NCBI RefSeq assembly: GCF_003269425.1
Contig: NZ_CP030104.1
Location: forward strand, 3,629,001-3,693,000
DNA: 64,000 nucleotides
From: Flagellimonas maritima
Lineage (GTDB): Bacteria; Bacteroidota; Bacteroidia; Flavobacteriales; Flavobacteriaceae
Direction of reading: 5' to 3'
The notes beneath the pieces were generated by a model that saw nothing but the letters and a program-made list of their open reading frames with translations, ran no database searches and was not told the DNA's origin. Positions 28,581 to 37,166 of the stretch are shown in pieces; within the stretch, counting starts at the first letter, position 1; each line of letters opens with the position of its first letter. The position numbers and the translations under genes are program-made.

Positions 28581-29114
28581 TTACTTTAAGTTTTGAAGAA
28601 ATGTATCCAAGGCCTTTTGGTGACCGTCTTTTAAATGCTTATCCACAATCCCATCCTCGGTAAAATTTTCTTTGAACGATGGTAGGGAAAATGTTGCAAC
28701 AATATCGGCACCAAATATGGGCAACATATTTTTAACAACTTTCAGTGAATTGGCAGCACCACCTTTCCCACCCGAAGTGGACATCAAAAAAATAGTTTTA
28801 TCCTGTAAAAATTTACGCTCCAATCTGGATAACCAATCTATAACATTTTTAAAGTAACCAGATGGATTTCCATTATATTCATTTACAGAAATCACAAGAG
28901 CATCGGCACGTTGGATATCGTTCTTGAATTCGACCAAGGAATTTGAAAAGCCTTTTCGCTTTTCATCATCTTCGCTATACATGGGGAACGGGTATCTGGT
29001 CATGTCATAAAGCTGAATTTTATGCGTTTTAATCAAAGAGGTAGTGTATTTTACCAGTTTGTGATTAATAGAAGTTGAAGAATTACTGCCTGCGAAAGCC
29101 AAAATTGTAGCCAT
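28581..29114 (-). CDS. NADPH-dependent FMN reductase family protein
   Basis: 177-residue flavodoxin-like fold. The N-terminal strand and phosphate loop ILAFAGSNSSTSINHKLVKY bind FMN phosphate. VISVNEYNGNPSGYFKNVIDWLS and MSTSGGKGGAANS are typical of the NADPH-dependent FMN reductase/azoreductase family. A small soluble quinone, flavin or chromate reductase; the natural substrate is unclear. Upstream partner of pabB. Confidence 0.87.
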   Translation of the reverse strand: MATILAFAGSNSSTSINHKLVKYTTSLIKTHKIQLYDMTRYPFPMYSEDDEKRKGFSNSLVEFKNDIQRADALVISVNEYNGNPSGYFKNVIDWLSRLERKFLQDKTIFLMSTSGGKGGAANSLKVVKNMLPIFGADIVATFSLPSFKENFTEDGIVDKHLKDGHQKALDTFLQNLK

Positions 29115-29179
29115 ATGGAAAATATATTATATGTTTCGCTAAAATACCTCAAATGACCAATACGTGCGAGTATTTTGAC

Positions 29180-29187
29180 TAATTTTG
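29180..29187 (+). promoter_or_regulatory. predicted promoter of the acyltransferase gene
   Basis: TAATTTTG (TAnnTTTG) 55 bp upstream of the ATG at 29243. A matching -33 element is not obvious. Confidence 0.35.
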
Positions 29188-29242
29188 CAGCGCAAAACAT
29201 CCAAACTACCTGTTTAGCAAGTATATAGGGTAATTGTTTTAA

Positions 29243-30439
29243 ATGAAAACCAAAACCAACAGATTATTTTTTATAGACGCCATGCGCGCATGGGCCATTT
29301 TGATGATGCTCCAAGGGCATTTTATCGATGGGCTTCTAGACCCTGTTTTTAGGGATAGGGATAATATACTTTTTAGCGTTTGGCTTTATTTTAGGGGCAT
29401 TACCGCTCCTGTTTTCTTTACCGTCTCTGGTTTTATTTTTACTTATCTGTTGATTAAGGCTCCTAAAAAGGGTTTTGAAAACCCGAGAATAAAAAAGGGT
29501 ATCCGACGTGGGTTACAATTATTGCTGATCGGATACTTGTTGCGAATGAACCTTTTTGGAATATTGATAGGGGAAATTTACGATTCTTTTTATTTGGTCG
29601 ATGTGTTGCATTGTATAGGACTTTCCATTTTGGCACTGATAGGAACCTACCTCTTTTCCATTAAAAGGAAAAAATACGTTTTTCCAAGTATACTTTTAGG
29701 AACTACCCTAGTTTTGTTCCTGTTTGAACCAATATATGATGAGTGGTCATTTTCTTTTTTACCAGCTGCCATTGGAAATTATTTTACTAAGTCAAATGGT
29801 TCCGTATTCACAATAATCCCTTGGCTTGGTTACGCCACGCTTGGCGGATTTGTTTCTACCCTATTTTATAAGTTTAAAAACTACAAGTATTTGTATGAAG
29901 TTGCCATTGGCACGGCATTGGTCTTAGGTTCCTTGCTGATTTTTACTTCTTCCGATGTTTTCCTGTATATACATAGATTGACACGTATTCAGTTGTTCGC
30001 GGATATCTTTTTCAACAATTACCTGTTCATTCGATTGGGCGATGTTTTTATTGTCTTTGCGGTCTTTATGTTGCTCCGTAGATTCATGACCCATACAACG
30101 GTTTTGAAGATAGGTTCCAGTACGCTTTCCATTTACGTGATTCATTTTATCATTTTGTACGGAAGCTTTACGGGATTGGGACTGTATCGGTTTTTTAACC
30201 ATACTTTAATCCCTTCGATTGTTATTCCAGGGGCTTTGGCATTTATGTTCACATGCACCTATTTGGCTTTGAGATACCATAAGCATGAAGCTGAAATTAA
30301 GGCGAATATTGCTACTGGCAAAGATTATGCAAAAAAACAAAGCATTGGCCTTTACAAAGTAAGTAAACCAATGCTTAGAGAAATTTCCGTTAGGGTAAAA
30401 CTCTTTTTGAGCAAGGTTTTTGGTATTGCCAAATCCTAA
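29243..30439 (+). CDS. DUF1624/HGSNAT-like membrane acyltransferase
   Basis: 398 residues with about ten transmembrane segments. It opens RLFFIDAMRAWAILMMLQGHFIDGL, which has the His of the heparan-alpha-glucosaminide acetyltransferase/DUF1624 type, followed by FRGITAPVFFTVSGFIFTYLL. Related proteins move acyl groups across the membrane onto sugars or peptidoglycan. No neighbour indicates the acceptor. A basic soluble tail of about 60 residues follows the last membrane segment. Monocistronic. Confidence 0.75.
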   Translation: MKTKTNRLFFIDAMRAWAILMMLQGHFIDGLLDPVFRDRDNILFSVWLYFRGITAPVFFTVSGFIFTYLLIKAPKKGFENPRIKKGIRRGLQLLLIGYLLRMNLFGILIGEIYDSFYLVDVLHCIGLSILALIGTYLFSIKRKKYVFPSILLGTTLVLFLFEPIYDEWSFSFLPAAIGNYFTKSNGSVFTIIPWLGYATLGGFVSTLFYKFKNYKYLYEVAIGTALVLGSLLIFTSSDVFLYIHRLTRIQLFADIFFNNYLFIRLGDVFIVFAVFMLLRRFMTHTTVLKIGSSTLSIYVIHFIILYGSFTGLGLYRFFNHTLIPSIVIPGALAFMFTCTYLALRYHKHEAEIKANIATGKDYAKKQSIGLYKVSKPMLREISVRVKLFLSKVFGIAKS

Positions 30440-30463
30440 ACCCGATTCCAGTCCCGTCAAATT

Positions 30464-30684
30464 TAATTAACGTGGGTTCGACATAAGAATCATATTATCA
30501 TACTTGTTTTCAATCCTTTATAAAAGTATGTCAGGTCGGGCCTTTCGACTGCGCTCAAGATAAACCAAGGTCGAGACCAGCTTGAAAGATTAAATCATGG
30601 GGACTTCTCGACTGCGCTCGAGGTGACGGCCAACATATATAATGGCTATTTCGTTGTTATTTTATATCGAACTCACGTTAATTA
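30464..30684. mobile_element. candidate MITE: 221 bp bounded by 23-bp inverted repeats
   Basis: Left end TAATTAACGTGGGTTCGACA... (30464-30486) and right end (30662-30684) are inverted copies with 21 of 23 positions identical. The interior has no open frame and contains two REP-like palindromes. It accounts for most of the 405-bp gap between the acyltransferase and lpd. No flanking target duplication is obvious beyond TTAATTA/TAATTA-type ends. The remaining gap up to 30844 holds nothing I can identify. Confidence 0.55.
30543..30628. repeat. two REP-like palindromes inside the inverted-repeat element
   Basis: TTTCGACTGCGCTCAAGATA (from 30543) and TCTCGACTGCGCTCGAGGTG (from 30606) share CTCGACTGCGCTC and form short hairpins (CTCGA...TCGAG in the second). 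They are related to the copy at 27077. Confidence 0.55.
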
Positions 30685-30844
30685 GGAAGCTTACCTCATA
30701 TATTCTGTTCGGGTTGATCGACACGAATTACACGAATTGGCACAAATCCTCCCAAAAAATTTTGTTTGGAATTTGATGCTTAGAATCTTAATTTCTCGTC
30801 AATCTACTCATCGGTAGACAGCCTTTCTACCAAGGGCACTTGTT

Positions 30845-32251
30845 TTAGATATGTATCGCCCTGTCTTCCGTAGCGGCCAATGCAGCCTCTTTTACCGCTT
30901 CGGCATACGTTGGGTGTGCGTGGCTCATGCGGGCCATATCTTCTGCAGATGCCCTAAATTCCATCGCGGTTACTCCTTCGGTTATTAGGTCGGCACAACG
31001 AGCTCCTATCATGTGGACTCCCAATACTTCATCAGTAGTTTTATCTGCCAAAATTTTTACGAACCCATCAATATCCATACTGGCTCTTGCACGTCCTAAA
31101 GCACGCATTGGGAACTGTCCTACTTTGTATTCGATACCCGCATCTTTTAATTCTTCTTCTGTTTTCCCTACTGCTGCAACCTCGGGCCAAGTGTATACTA
31201 CTCCTGGAATCAAATTGTAATCTATATGTGGTTTTTGCCCTGCAATCAATTCAGCTACCATAGTGCCTTCCTCTTCGGCCTTGTGTGCCAACATGGCACC
31301 ACGTACCACATCCCCAATGGCATATATATTGGAAATGTTCGTCTGTAAATGCTCGTTAACCGCTACTCTGCCCCTATCATCCAATTTTACTCCAGCGGCT
31401 TCTGCGTTCAATCCATCGGTAAAAGGGCTTCGCCCAACGGAAACCAAACAATAGTCTCCCGTGAACGTGACTTCTTCTCCTTTTTTGTTGTCTGCTTTTA
31501 TGATAATCTCATCACCTTTTCGCTCGACCGACTTCACCTTGTGGGAAAGATTGAACTTTACCTTCTGTTTTTTCATGGCCTTCATCAACTCCTTGGAAAG
31601 CGCTCCATCCATACCAGGAATAATACGATCCATGTATTCCACAACACTGACTTCAGCACCGAGACGTTTGTATACCTGACCAAGTTCCAGACCAATGACC
31701 CCACCACCAATGATAATCATGTGTTTTGGGATTTCTTTTAGTTTTAAAGCTTCGGTAGATGTTATGATTCGCTCTTTATCTATTTCGATAAAAGGTAAGG
31801 TAGATGGCTTGGAACCCGTGGCTATAATGATATGTTTAGCTTCAATGGTTTCCTTTTCGCCACCGGTCTTGTCAATATTTATATGTGTGGAATCCTTGAA
31901 ACTGCCCAAACCTTCATATACATCTATTTTATTCTTGTCCATCAAAAATTGAATGCCCTTGGTCGTTTGGTCAACTACACCTTGTTTTCTTGCAATCATT
32001 TGCTCCAGATTCACTTTGACTTCGCCGGGAATATCGATTCCGTGTTCTTCAAAATGTTTTACAGCATCCTCGTAATGATGGGAAGAATCCAAAAGTGCTT
32101 TAGAAGGAATACAGCCAACATTAAGACATGTTCCACCAAGGGTACTGTACTTTTCTATTATGGCGGTTTTCATTCCCAATTGTGCACAGCGAATCGCTGC
32201 TACATAGCCTCCAGGCCCAGAGCCAATTACGGCCACATCATATTGATTCAT
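30845..32251 (-). CDS. lpd: dihydrolipoyl dehydrogenase (E3)
   Basis: 468 residues: FAD motif GSGPGGYVAAIRCAQLG at the start, the redox-active disulfide in GGTCLNVGCIPSKALL, a second dinucleotide motif IIGGGVIGLELGQVYKRLGA for NAD, and the C-terminal dimer domain with the active-site His-Glu in HAHPTYAEAVKEAAL. It is shared by the pyruvate, 2-oxoglutarate and branched-chain 2-oxoacid dehydrogenases. The gene is not next to E1/E2 genes here. Confidence 0.96.
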   Translation of the reverse strand: MNQYDVAVIGSGPGGYVAAIRCAQLGMKTAIIEKYSTLGGTCLNVGCIPSKALLDSSHHYEDAVKHFEEHGIDIPGEVKVNLEQMIARKQGVVDQTTKGIQFLMDKNKIDVYEGLGSFKDSTHINIDKTGGEKETIEAKHIIIATGSKPSTLPFIEIDKERIITSTEALKLKEIPKHMIIIGGGVIGLELGQVYKRLGAEVSVVEYMDRIIPGMDGALSKELMKAMKKQKVKFNLSHKVKSVERKGDEIIIKADNKKGEEVTFTGDYCLVSVGRSPFTDGLNAEAAGVKLDDRGRVAVNEHLQTNISNIYAIGDVVRGAMLAHKAEEEGTMVAELIAGQKPHIDYNLIPGVVYTWPEVAAVGKTEEELKDAGIEYKVGQFPMRALGRARASMDIDGFVKILADKTTDEVLGVHMIGARCADLITEGVTAMEFRASAEDMARMSHAHPTYAEAVKEAALAATEDRAIHI

Positions 32252-32290
32252 AGGTTCTATTTGTAAACTGATTTATGATAAAAACGAACA

Positions 32291-32298
32291 CAAAAATA
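32291..32298 (-). promoter_or_regulatory. predicted lpd promoter (-7 box TATTTTTG)
   Basis: Minus-strand TATTTTTG fits TAnnTTTG and lies 39 bp before the lpd ATG. No clear -33 element. Confidence 0.4.
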
Positions 32299-32326
32299 CG
32301 AATGTTTTTCTTTAAAGTATCCTATT

Positions 32327-32716
32327 TCAAAAGGGAGCCAATGGAAACTTGACAGCTCCGTAGCGACCTAACCATAAGCCACCAATAAGCGAAAGATGCA
32401 ATCCGGTCTCGAACCACAGAGGCCCGTGCCATTGACCACAAATTGCCGCAAAGCACAACTTACCAACCAGAAACAAGGATATGAAAATATGTGGAACGAA
32501 ATTATCCTTTACTACGATCAAAGTGGCGATGAAACCCGCTATTATGGCAGATGTAAAGAGTGTAGCGCTACCAAGGGTCAAATCGGCAGTTGAAGAAGTA
32601 CAAAAACTAAGATTATCGAATATAATACTTTCGGTAATCGTTGTGTAGAGTACCAATGACGATCCTCCGATAAGGGTAGCCAACATCGTGAGAAAAATAC
32701 GTGTGCGCGGATTCAT
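32327..32716 (-). CDS. small membrane protein of unknown function
   Basis: 129 residues with three or four hydrophobic segments (about 8-28, 47-68, 74-92 and 103-120) and a short basic N-terminus. Not recognised as a named family. It ends 75 bp before lpd, in the same direction, with the lpd -7 box close to its stop. No enzymatic motif is visible. Confidence 0.6.
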   Translation of the reverse strand: MNPRTRIFLTMLATLIGGSSLVLYTTITESIIFDNLSFCTSSTADLTLGSATLFTSAIIAGFIATLIVVKDNFVPHIFISLFLVGKLCFAAICGQWHGPLWFETGLHLSLIGGLWLGRYGAVKFPLAPF

Positions 32717-32886
32717 TTGTAAAAGGATGTTTTTTGATTGTTTTCTTGATTAGCCAAAAATTAGACATATCATTCCAATACAAATTCCTTTTTAACAGCG
32801 ATTTACGTTAAACTTTGCTAAATACGATAAATATATTAAGTTTAATCAAGCGGTGAATGAAACTCTACCTATTGAAAACACAAGTC

Positions 32887-32942
32887 GGCGGTTGCAGTAA
32901 GCAGTAATACAAACCGTCAACCGTCAACTGTCAACTAAAACG
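32887..32942. repeat. degenerate heptamer array ending in (CGTCAAC)n
   Basis: In-phase 7-mers: GGCGGTT, GCAGTAA, GCAGTAA, TACAAAC, CGTCAAC, CGTCAAC, TGTCAAC, TAAAACG. It lies 36 bp past the lrp stop. Same period as the arrays at 27124, 34866 and 60761, but another unit sequence. Confidence 0.7.
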
Positions 32943-32977
32943 CAAAGAAGTTTTAGGGCTTAAAAAGAAGACGAATC

Positions 32978-33472
32978 TTAATCATCGCCGAAGCCAACAA
33001 AAACTGAAGGACTGTTCTTTACTTCCTTTATGGAAAAGGAACTTTGTGTACTTCCTATATTGCTAATGGCTGTTAACTTAGCTACCATAAATTCGCGATA
33101 CTCTTTCATATTTTTCACGTTTATCTTCAATATGTAGTCATAGTCACCGCTAATATGAAAGCATTCCGAAACTTCATCCAATTTCAAGATTTCCCGTTCA
33201 AACCTGAGTACGTTTTCCTTTGTGTGCTGTACCAGTCTTACATGGCACAATACCGTAAAATCCCGTTGTACTGCTTCTTTATCGATCAATGCTACATACT
33301 TGGTAATAATCCCTTGCCGTTCAAGCCGACGTATACGTTCATAAACTGCTGTTTTTGATAGTTCTAGACTATCCGCATATTCCTTTGTGGTCTTTTTACA
33401 GTTATCCTGAAGGAGTTTTATCAGTTTTTTATCCTTTTCATCCAAATCCATATCGGTATATTTTCTATTCAA
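32978..33472 (-). CDS. Lrp/AsnC family transcriptional regulator
   Basis: 164 residues. An N-terminal winged helix-turn-helix (LIKLLQDNCKKTTKEYADSL, then LSKTAVYERIRRLERQGII) is followed by the RAM/ACT ligand-binding domain (residues 75-150, with VSECFHISGDYDYILKI). It is divergent from methionine gamma-lyase across a 129-bp region holding three copies of a 13-15-bp repeat. It therefore probably responds to methionine or another amino acid and controls that gene and itself. Confidence 0.9.
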   Translation of the reverse strand: MNRKYTDMDLDEKDKKLIKLLQDNCKKTTKEYADSLELSKTAVYERIRRLERQGIITKYVALIDKEAVQRDFTVLCHVRLVQHTKENVLRFEREILKLDEVSECFHISGDYDYILKINVKNMKEYREFMVAKLTAISNIGSTQSSFSIKEVKNSPSVFVGFGDD

Positions 33473-33491
33473 CCCTCTTTATTGTGATAAA

Positions 33492-33569
33492 AATAGAATT
33501 AAAATCTAAAATATTCTTTATAATAGAATTAAAATCAATATAATAAATATATAATTGACTTTGATTCTA
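33492..33569. promoter_or_regulatory. candidate operator: perfect 15-bp direct repeat plus one inverted copy
   Basis: AATAGAATTAAAATC occurs identically at 33492-33506 and 33522-33536, exactly 30 bp apart, three helical turns. An inverted relative (TAGAATCAAAGTC on the minus strand, 11 of 13 matches) is at 33557-33569, overlapping the predicted promoter of the lyase gene. Multiple in-phase sites suit an oligomeric Lrp-type protein. Confidence 0.6.
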
Positions 33570-33583
33570 GTCTTCTATACTTT
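33555..33583 (+). promoter_or_regulatory. predicted promoter of the methionine gamma-lyase gene
   Basis: TTG (33555-33557), 18 bp, then TATACTTT (33576-33583), 18 bp before the ATG. It overlaps the inverted operator copy, so regulator binding there would be expected to block transcription. Confidence 0.35.
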
Positions 33584-33601
33584 TACTAAAATTTAGAACC
33601 A

Positions 33602-34837
33602 ATGGACTACAAGGCATCGGAACATATTCAGGATTTGCAGTATTTTGGAGAATTTGGTGGGGTAAACCCATCTATATCAGACTCATCGACCTATACATTC
33701 CTATCGGCAAAAACCATGTTCGATACTTTTGAAGGAAATACCGAAGGTTGTTATTTATATAGCCGGCATTCCTCCCCATCAAATTTATATTTAGGCGAGG
33801 CTATGGCCCAATTGGAGGGAACCGAAGCTGCTAATGTGTATGCGAGCGGCATGGGAGCCATCAGCGCCGTAATTATGCAACTTTGTAACGCAAACGAGCA
33901 TATCGTTTGTAGCCGAACAATTTATGGGGGCACCTTTGCATTCTTGAAAAACTTTTTGAAGAAATTCAATATTTCCACTTCTTTTATTGATATCACCGAT
34001 CTTGAAATTGTAGAACAAGCGATTACAACGGAAACGAAAATGATTTACTGCGAAGCGGTCAGCAACCCTTTGCTTGAAGTTGCCAATATTAGAGCGCTTT
34101 CAAATCTGGCCAAGAAATATGGAATTCCTTTAGTAGTTGATAATACGTTTTCGCCTTTGAATATCAATGCCGCTAAACTTGGCGCCGATGTTGTTGTTCA
34201 CAGTCTTACCAAATTCATTAATGGAAGTAGTGATTGTGTGGCGGGAGCCGTTTGCGCTTCTTCAGAGTTTTGCCTTAGCTTAAAAGATGTAAACAATGGT
34301 GCCGGGATGCTGTTGGGAAGCACCTTGGACAGCCTTAGAGCAGCCTCTATCCTTAAAAATATGCGAACCTTGCATGTTCGTATAAAAAAGCACAGTGAAA
34401 ATGCACAGTATTTGGCAAATGCCTTTGAAAGAGATGGTCTTAAAGTCGTATACCCGGGCCTAAAAAGTCATCAAGGTCACGAAACCATGAAAACACAGAT
34501 GAATTCAGAATATGGTTTTGGAGGTTTAATGACTTTGGACGTAGGTTCATTGGACAAGGCCAATACACTTATGGAATTGATGCAAAAAGAGAAACTGGGG
34601 TATTTGGCGGTAAGCTTAGGTTTTTACAAAACGTTGTTCAGTGCTCCAGGAACCTCCACATCTTCTGAAATACCATTAGAGGAACAGGAAAAGCTCGGAC
34701 TGTCCCAAGGACTAATTCGATTTTCCATAGGTCTGGACAACAATATTCATGAAACCTACCTGTCCATGCGCTCCTGTATGGAACAATTAGGAATCCTTGG
34801 CAAGACCGTGCGACCAATATTGACAAAAGTACCATAA
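33602..34837 (+). CDS. methionine gamma-lyase-like Cys/Met metabolism PLP enzyme
   Basis: 411 residues. The Cys/Met family signature is visible with phosphate-binding YSRHSSPSNLYLGEAMAQLE and GMGAISAV, and the PLP Lys in VVHSLTKFINGSSDCVAGAV. It probably splits methionine to methanethiol, ammonia and 2-oxobutanoate. O-acetylhomoserine sulfhydrylase is the main alternative. The divergent Lrp-type regulator and the NhaC-family transporter downstream (245 bp) favour catabolism or sulfur homeostasis. Confidence 0.82.
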   Translation: MDYKASEHIQDLQYFGEFGGVNPSISDSSTYTFLSAKTMFDTFEGNTEGCYLYSRHSSPSNLYLGEAMAQLEGTEAANVYASGMGAISAVIMQLCNANEHIVCSRTIYGGTFAFLKNFLKKFNISTSFIDITDLEIVEQAITTETKMIYCEAVSNPLLEVANIRALSNLAKKYGIPLVVDNTFSPLNINAAKLGADVVVHSLTKFINGSSDCVAGAVCASSEFCLSLKDVNNGAGMLLGSTLDSLRAASILKNMRTLHVRIKKHSENAQYLANAFERDGLKVVYPGLKSHQGHETMKTQMNSEYGFGGLMTLDVGSLDKANTLMELMQKEKLGYLAVSLGFYKTLFSAPGTSTSSEIPLEEQEKLGLSQGLIRFSIGLDNNIHETYLSMRSCMEQLGILGKTVRPILTKVP

Positions 34838-34865
34838 TCTCAATTTGACATTTTTAAAATTGTAA

Positions 34866-34886
34866 GCAGTTGATCGTTGGCAGTTG
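34866..34886. repeat. short heptamer array, unit GCAGTTG
   Basis: Three in-phase 7-mers GCAGTTG, ATCGTTG, GCAGTTG in the gap between the lyase and nhaC-like genes. The unit resembles the reverse complement of the CGTCAAC array on the other side of the lrp-lyase pair. Confidence 0.55.
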
Positions 34887-35085
34887 GTATTAAATGTATA
34901 ATCAATCTGCCGACTACAACTAAAAACTTCTCGTTCCAAGAAAAGTAAAAGTAATCCCGTCAAAACTCATAGTTTTCAACTTTAATCGAGACGGAATGCA
35001 CATAGTATAACATTCCCAGAAGTATCGGTTTGCAGAACAAGGTTCAAAATCGTAATATTACCTCTTACCAAACAAACTCCAATTG

Positions 35086-36600
35086 ATGTCAGCAGAAAAG
35101 AAAAAAGCCAAATTTAGAGAAGACGAGCAAATCATTGAAAATAAAGAACTGAATATTTGGGAGGCTTTAATTCCCGTTTTTGCGCTTGTTGGAATGTTGG
35201 CCTATAATGTTTATGTTTTTGGGGACGATGCATTAAGTGGTTCCAATCAGTTCATTCTTCTATTGGGCGGAGCCGTTGCCGCAATCGTTGGTTTTTTTAA
35301 TAAGGTATCCTATAAACGTATGATAGCCGAAGTGGCGGAGAATGTCAAATCCACTACTGGGGCATTGCTCATCCTTTTAATGGTCGGTGCGCTGTCCGGT
35401 ACCTGGTTGGTAAGTGGCATTATTCCCGCCATGATCTATTACGGTTTACAAATCCTGAATCCTACAATTTTCTTGGCAGCTTGTGTAATCATCTGTGCCA
35501 TTATTTCCATTGCTACCGGGAGCAGTTGGACAACCGCAGCTACAGTAGGCATAGCATTGATTGGTATTGGGGAAGCTTTGGGCATATCCTTGGGCATGAC
35601 TGCGGGCGCAGTACTTTCCGGGGCATACTTTGGGGATAAAATGTCTCCATTGAGCGATACTACCAACTTGGCCCCTGCAATGGCCGGGGGCGACCTGTTT
35701 TCACACATTCGGTATATGACCTGGACTACTATTCCTACCATATCCATAACGCTTGTAGTCTTTATTATTCTAGGTTTTACCATAGATACCTCTGGTGTTA
35801 CCGATACGGATGCCATTCTACAAAATATAGGTGCCAGCTTTAATATCAATGGTTGGCTTTTTATTGTTCCGCTGGCGGTTATATTTTTGATAGTAAAAAA
35901 AGCGCCACCCTTGCTTGCGCTATTAATCGGGACCTTGTTGGGCGGTCTGTTCGCTTTAATTTTTCAACCAGAAATCGTTACCGAGCTTGGTGGCGGTACA
36001 AGTTTAAATTTTGAATCCAGTTATAAGGGTATTTTAAACGCCATAACCGTGGATACAGCTATCGCTACAGAAGACCCCGCATTGAACGATTTGTTCTCGT
36101 CAGGTGGCATGGCGGGAATGCTGGGCACCATCTGGCTCATTGTTTGTGCTATGGTCTTTGGCGGTATCATGGACGGTATAGGAGCTTTGGAACGAATTAC
36201 AAAATCATTGTTGAGCATGGCCAAAACCACATTTGGTCTTTTTGCAAGTACTGTAGGCAGCTGTCTGGCTTTAAATATTACGGCATCCGACCAATATCTA
36301 GCCTTGGTGGTTCCAGGCAAAATGTTTTCAAAAGCATATCGAGAAAAAGGATTGGCACCGGAAAACCTGAGTAGAACATTGGAAGATTCGGGAACCGTGA
36401 CTTCGGTTTTGGTACCTTGGAATACTTGCGGCGCTTATCATAGTGGTGTTTTGGGCGTAAGTGTTGGTGAGTATTTCCTATATGCAATTTTCAACTGGTT
36501 AAGTCCATTTATGACGCTGCTTTTCGCGGCATTAAAAATTAAATTAAAACAACTTGCAACTCCCACTTCTACACAAGAAAAATCTATGCAAAAATTTTAA
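35086..36600 (+). CDS. NhaC-family Na+/H+ antiporter or sodium-coupled amino-acid transporter
   Basis: 504 residues from the ATG at 35086 (a TTG lies one codon earlier). About 11-12 transmembrane segments. The region ATGSSWTTAATVGIALIGIG, then SGAYFGDKMSPLSDTTNLAP, is diagnostic for the NhaC family. Some NhaC relatives (MetT) were predicted to import methionine. Position after a methionine gamma-lyase and an Lrp-type regulator makes that plausible here, but antiport of Na+ or malate/lactate is not excluded. Confidence 0.85.
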   Translation: MSAEKKKAKFREDEQIIENKELNIWEALIPVFALVGMLAYNVYVFGDDALSGSNQFILLLGGAVAAIVGFFNKVSYKRMIAEVAENVKSTTGALLILLMVGALSGTWLVSGIIPAMIYYGLQILNPTIFLAACVIICAIISIATGSSWTTAATVGIALIGIGEALGISLGMTAGAVLSGAYFGDKMSPLSDTTNLAPAMAGGDLFSHIRYMTWTTIPTISITLVVFIILGFTIDTSGVTDTDAILQNIGASFNINGWLFIVPLAVIFLIVKKAPPLLALLIGTLLGGLFALIFQPEIVTELGGGTSLNFESSYKGILNAITVDTAIATEDPALNDLFSSGGMAGMLGTIWLIVCAMVFGGIMDGIGALERITKSLLSMAKTTFGLFASTVGSCLALNITASDQYLALVVPGKMFSKAYREKGLAPENLSRTLEDSGTVTSVLVPWNTCGAYHSGVLGVSVGEYFLYAIFNWLSPFMTLLFAALKIKLKQLATPTSTQEKSMQKF

Positions 36601-36659
36601 AACTATCCCTATCTTCAATATTAATATTTTTAACTTCACACCAAAATAAATTTTAAAAC

Positions 36660-37166
36660 ATGGCATCAATAACTTTAGGTGGGGAACCAGCAACCACTGT
36701 TGGCGAACTACCCTCTAAAAATGAAATGGCACCAAATTTCACACTGACCAAATCAGACCTTTCGCCAGTCTCACTTTCAGATTATATAGGTCACAAAATA
36801 ATCATGAATATTTTTCCCAGCGTAGATACGGGTACATGCGCAAAATCAGTGCGGCAGTTTAATGAAGAGGCGACAGAATTGGAAAACACGAAGGTTTTGT
36901 GTATATCCAAAGATCTACCTTTCGCACAAGCCCGTTTTTGTGGTGCCGAAGGAATCGAAAATGTAGATATGCTCTCAGATTACAAAACAGGCAACTTTGG
37001 TAGGGATTACGGTCTTTCGTTCGCTGACAGTGCCTTTGTCACCCTGCATTCCAGATGTATCATAGTATTGGATGGGAACGGAAAAATAATCCATACGGAA
37101 CAAGTAGCTGAAACTGCGGACGAACCTAATTACAAAGCCGCTTTGGAAGCGCTCATGGATGCCTAA
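36660..37166 (+). CDS. tpx: thiol peroxidase (atypical 2-Cys peroxiredoxin)
   Basis: 168 residues. Peroxidatic Cys in FPSVDTGTCAKSVRQF (about residue 60) and resolving Cys in ARFCGAEG (about 94), the spacing of Tpx proteins. It reduces lipid and alkyl hydroperoxides with thioredoxin. The last codons overlap the dgkA start, so both share a transcript. Confidence 0.95.
   Translation: MASITLGGEPATTVGELPSKNEMAPNFTLTKSDLSPVSLSDYIGHKIIMNIFPSVDTGTCAKSVRQFNEEATELENTKVLCISKDLPFAQARFCGAEGIENVDMLSDYKTGNFGRDYGLSFADSAFVTLHSRCIIVLDGNGKIIHTEQVAETADEPNYKAALEALMDA

Noticed and set aside
32755..32768. 14-bp match CAAAAATTAGACAT shared with 27113-27126
   Set aside because: Several matches of this length are expected by chance in 64 kb of AT-rich DNA.
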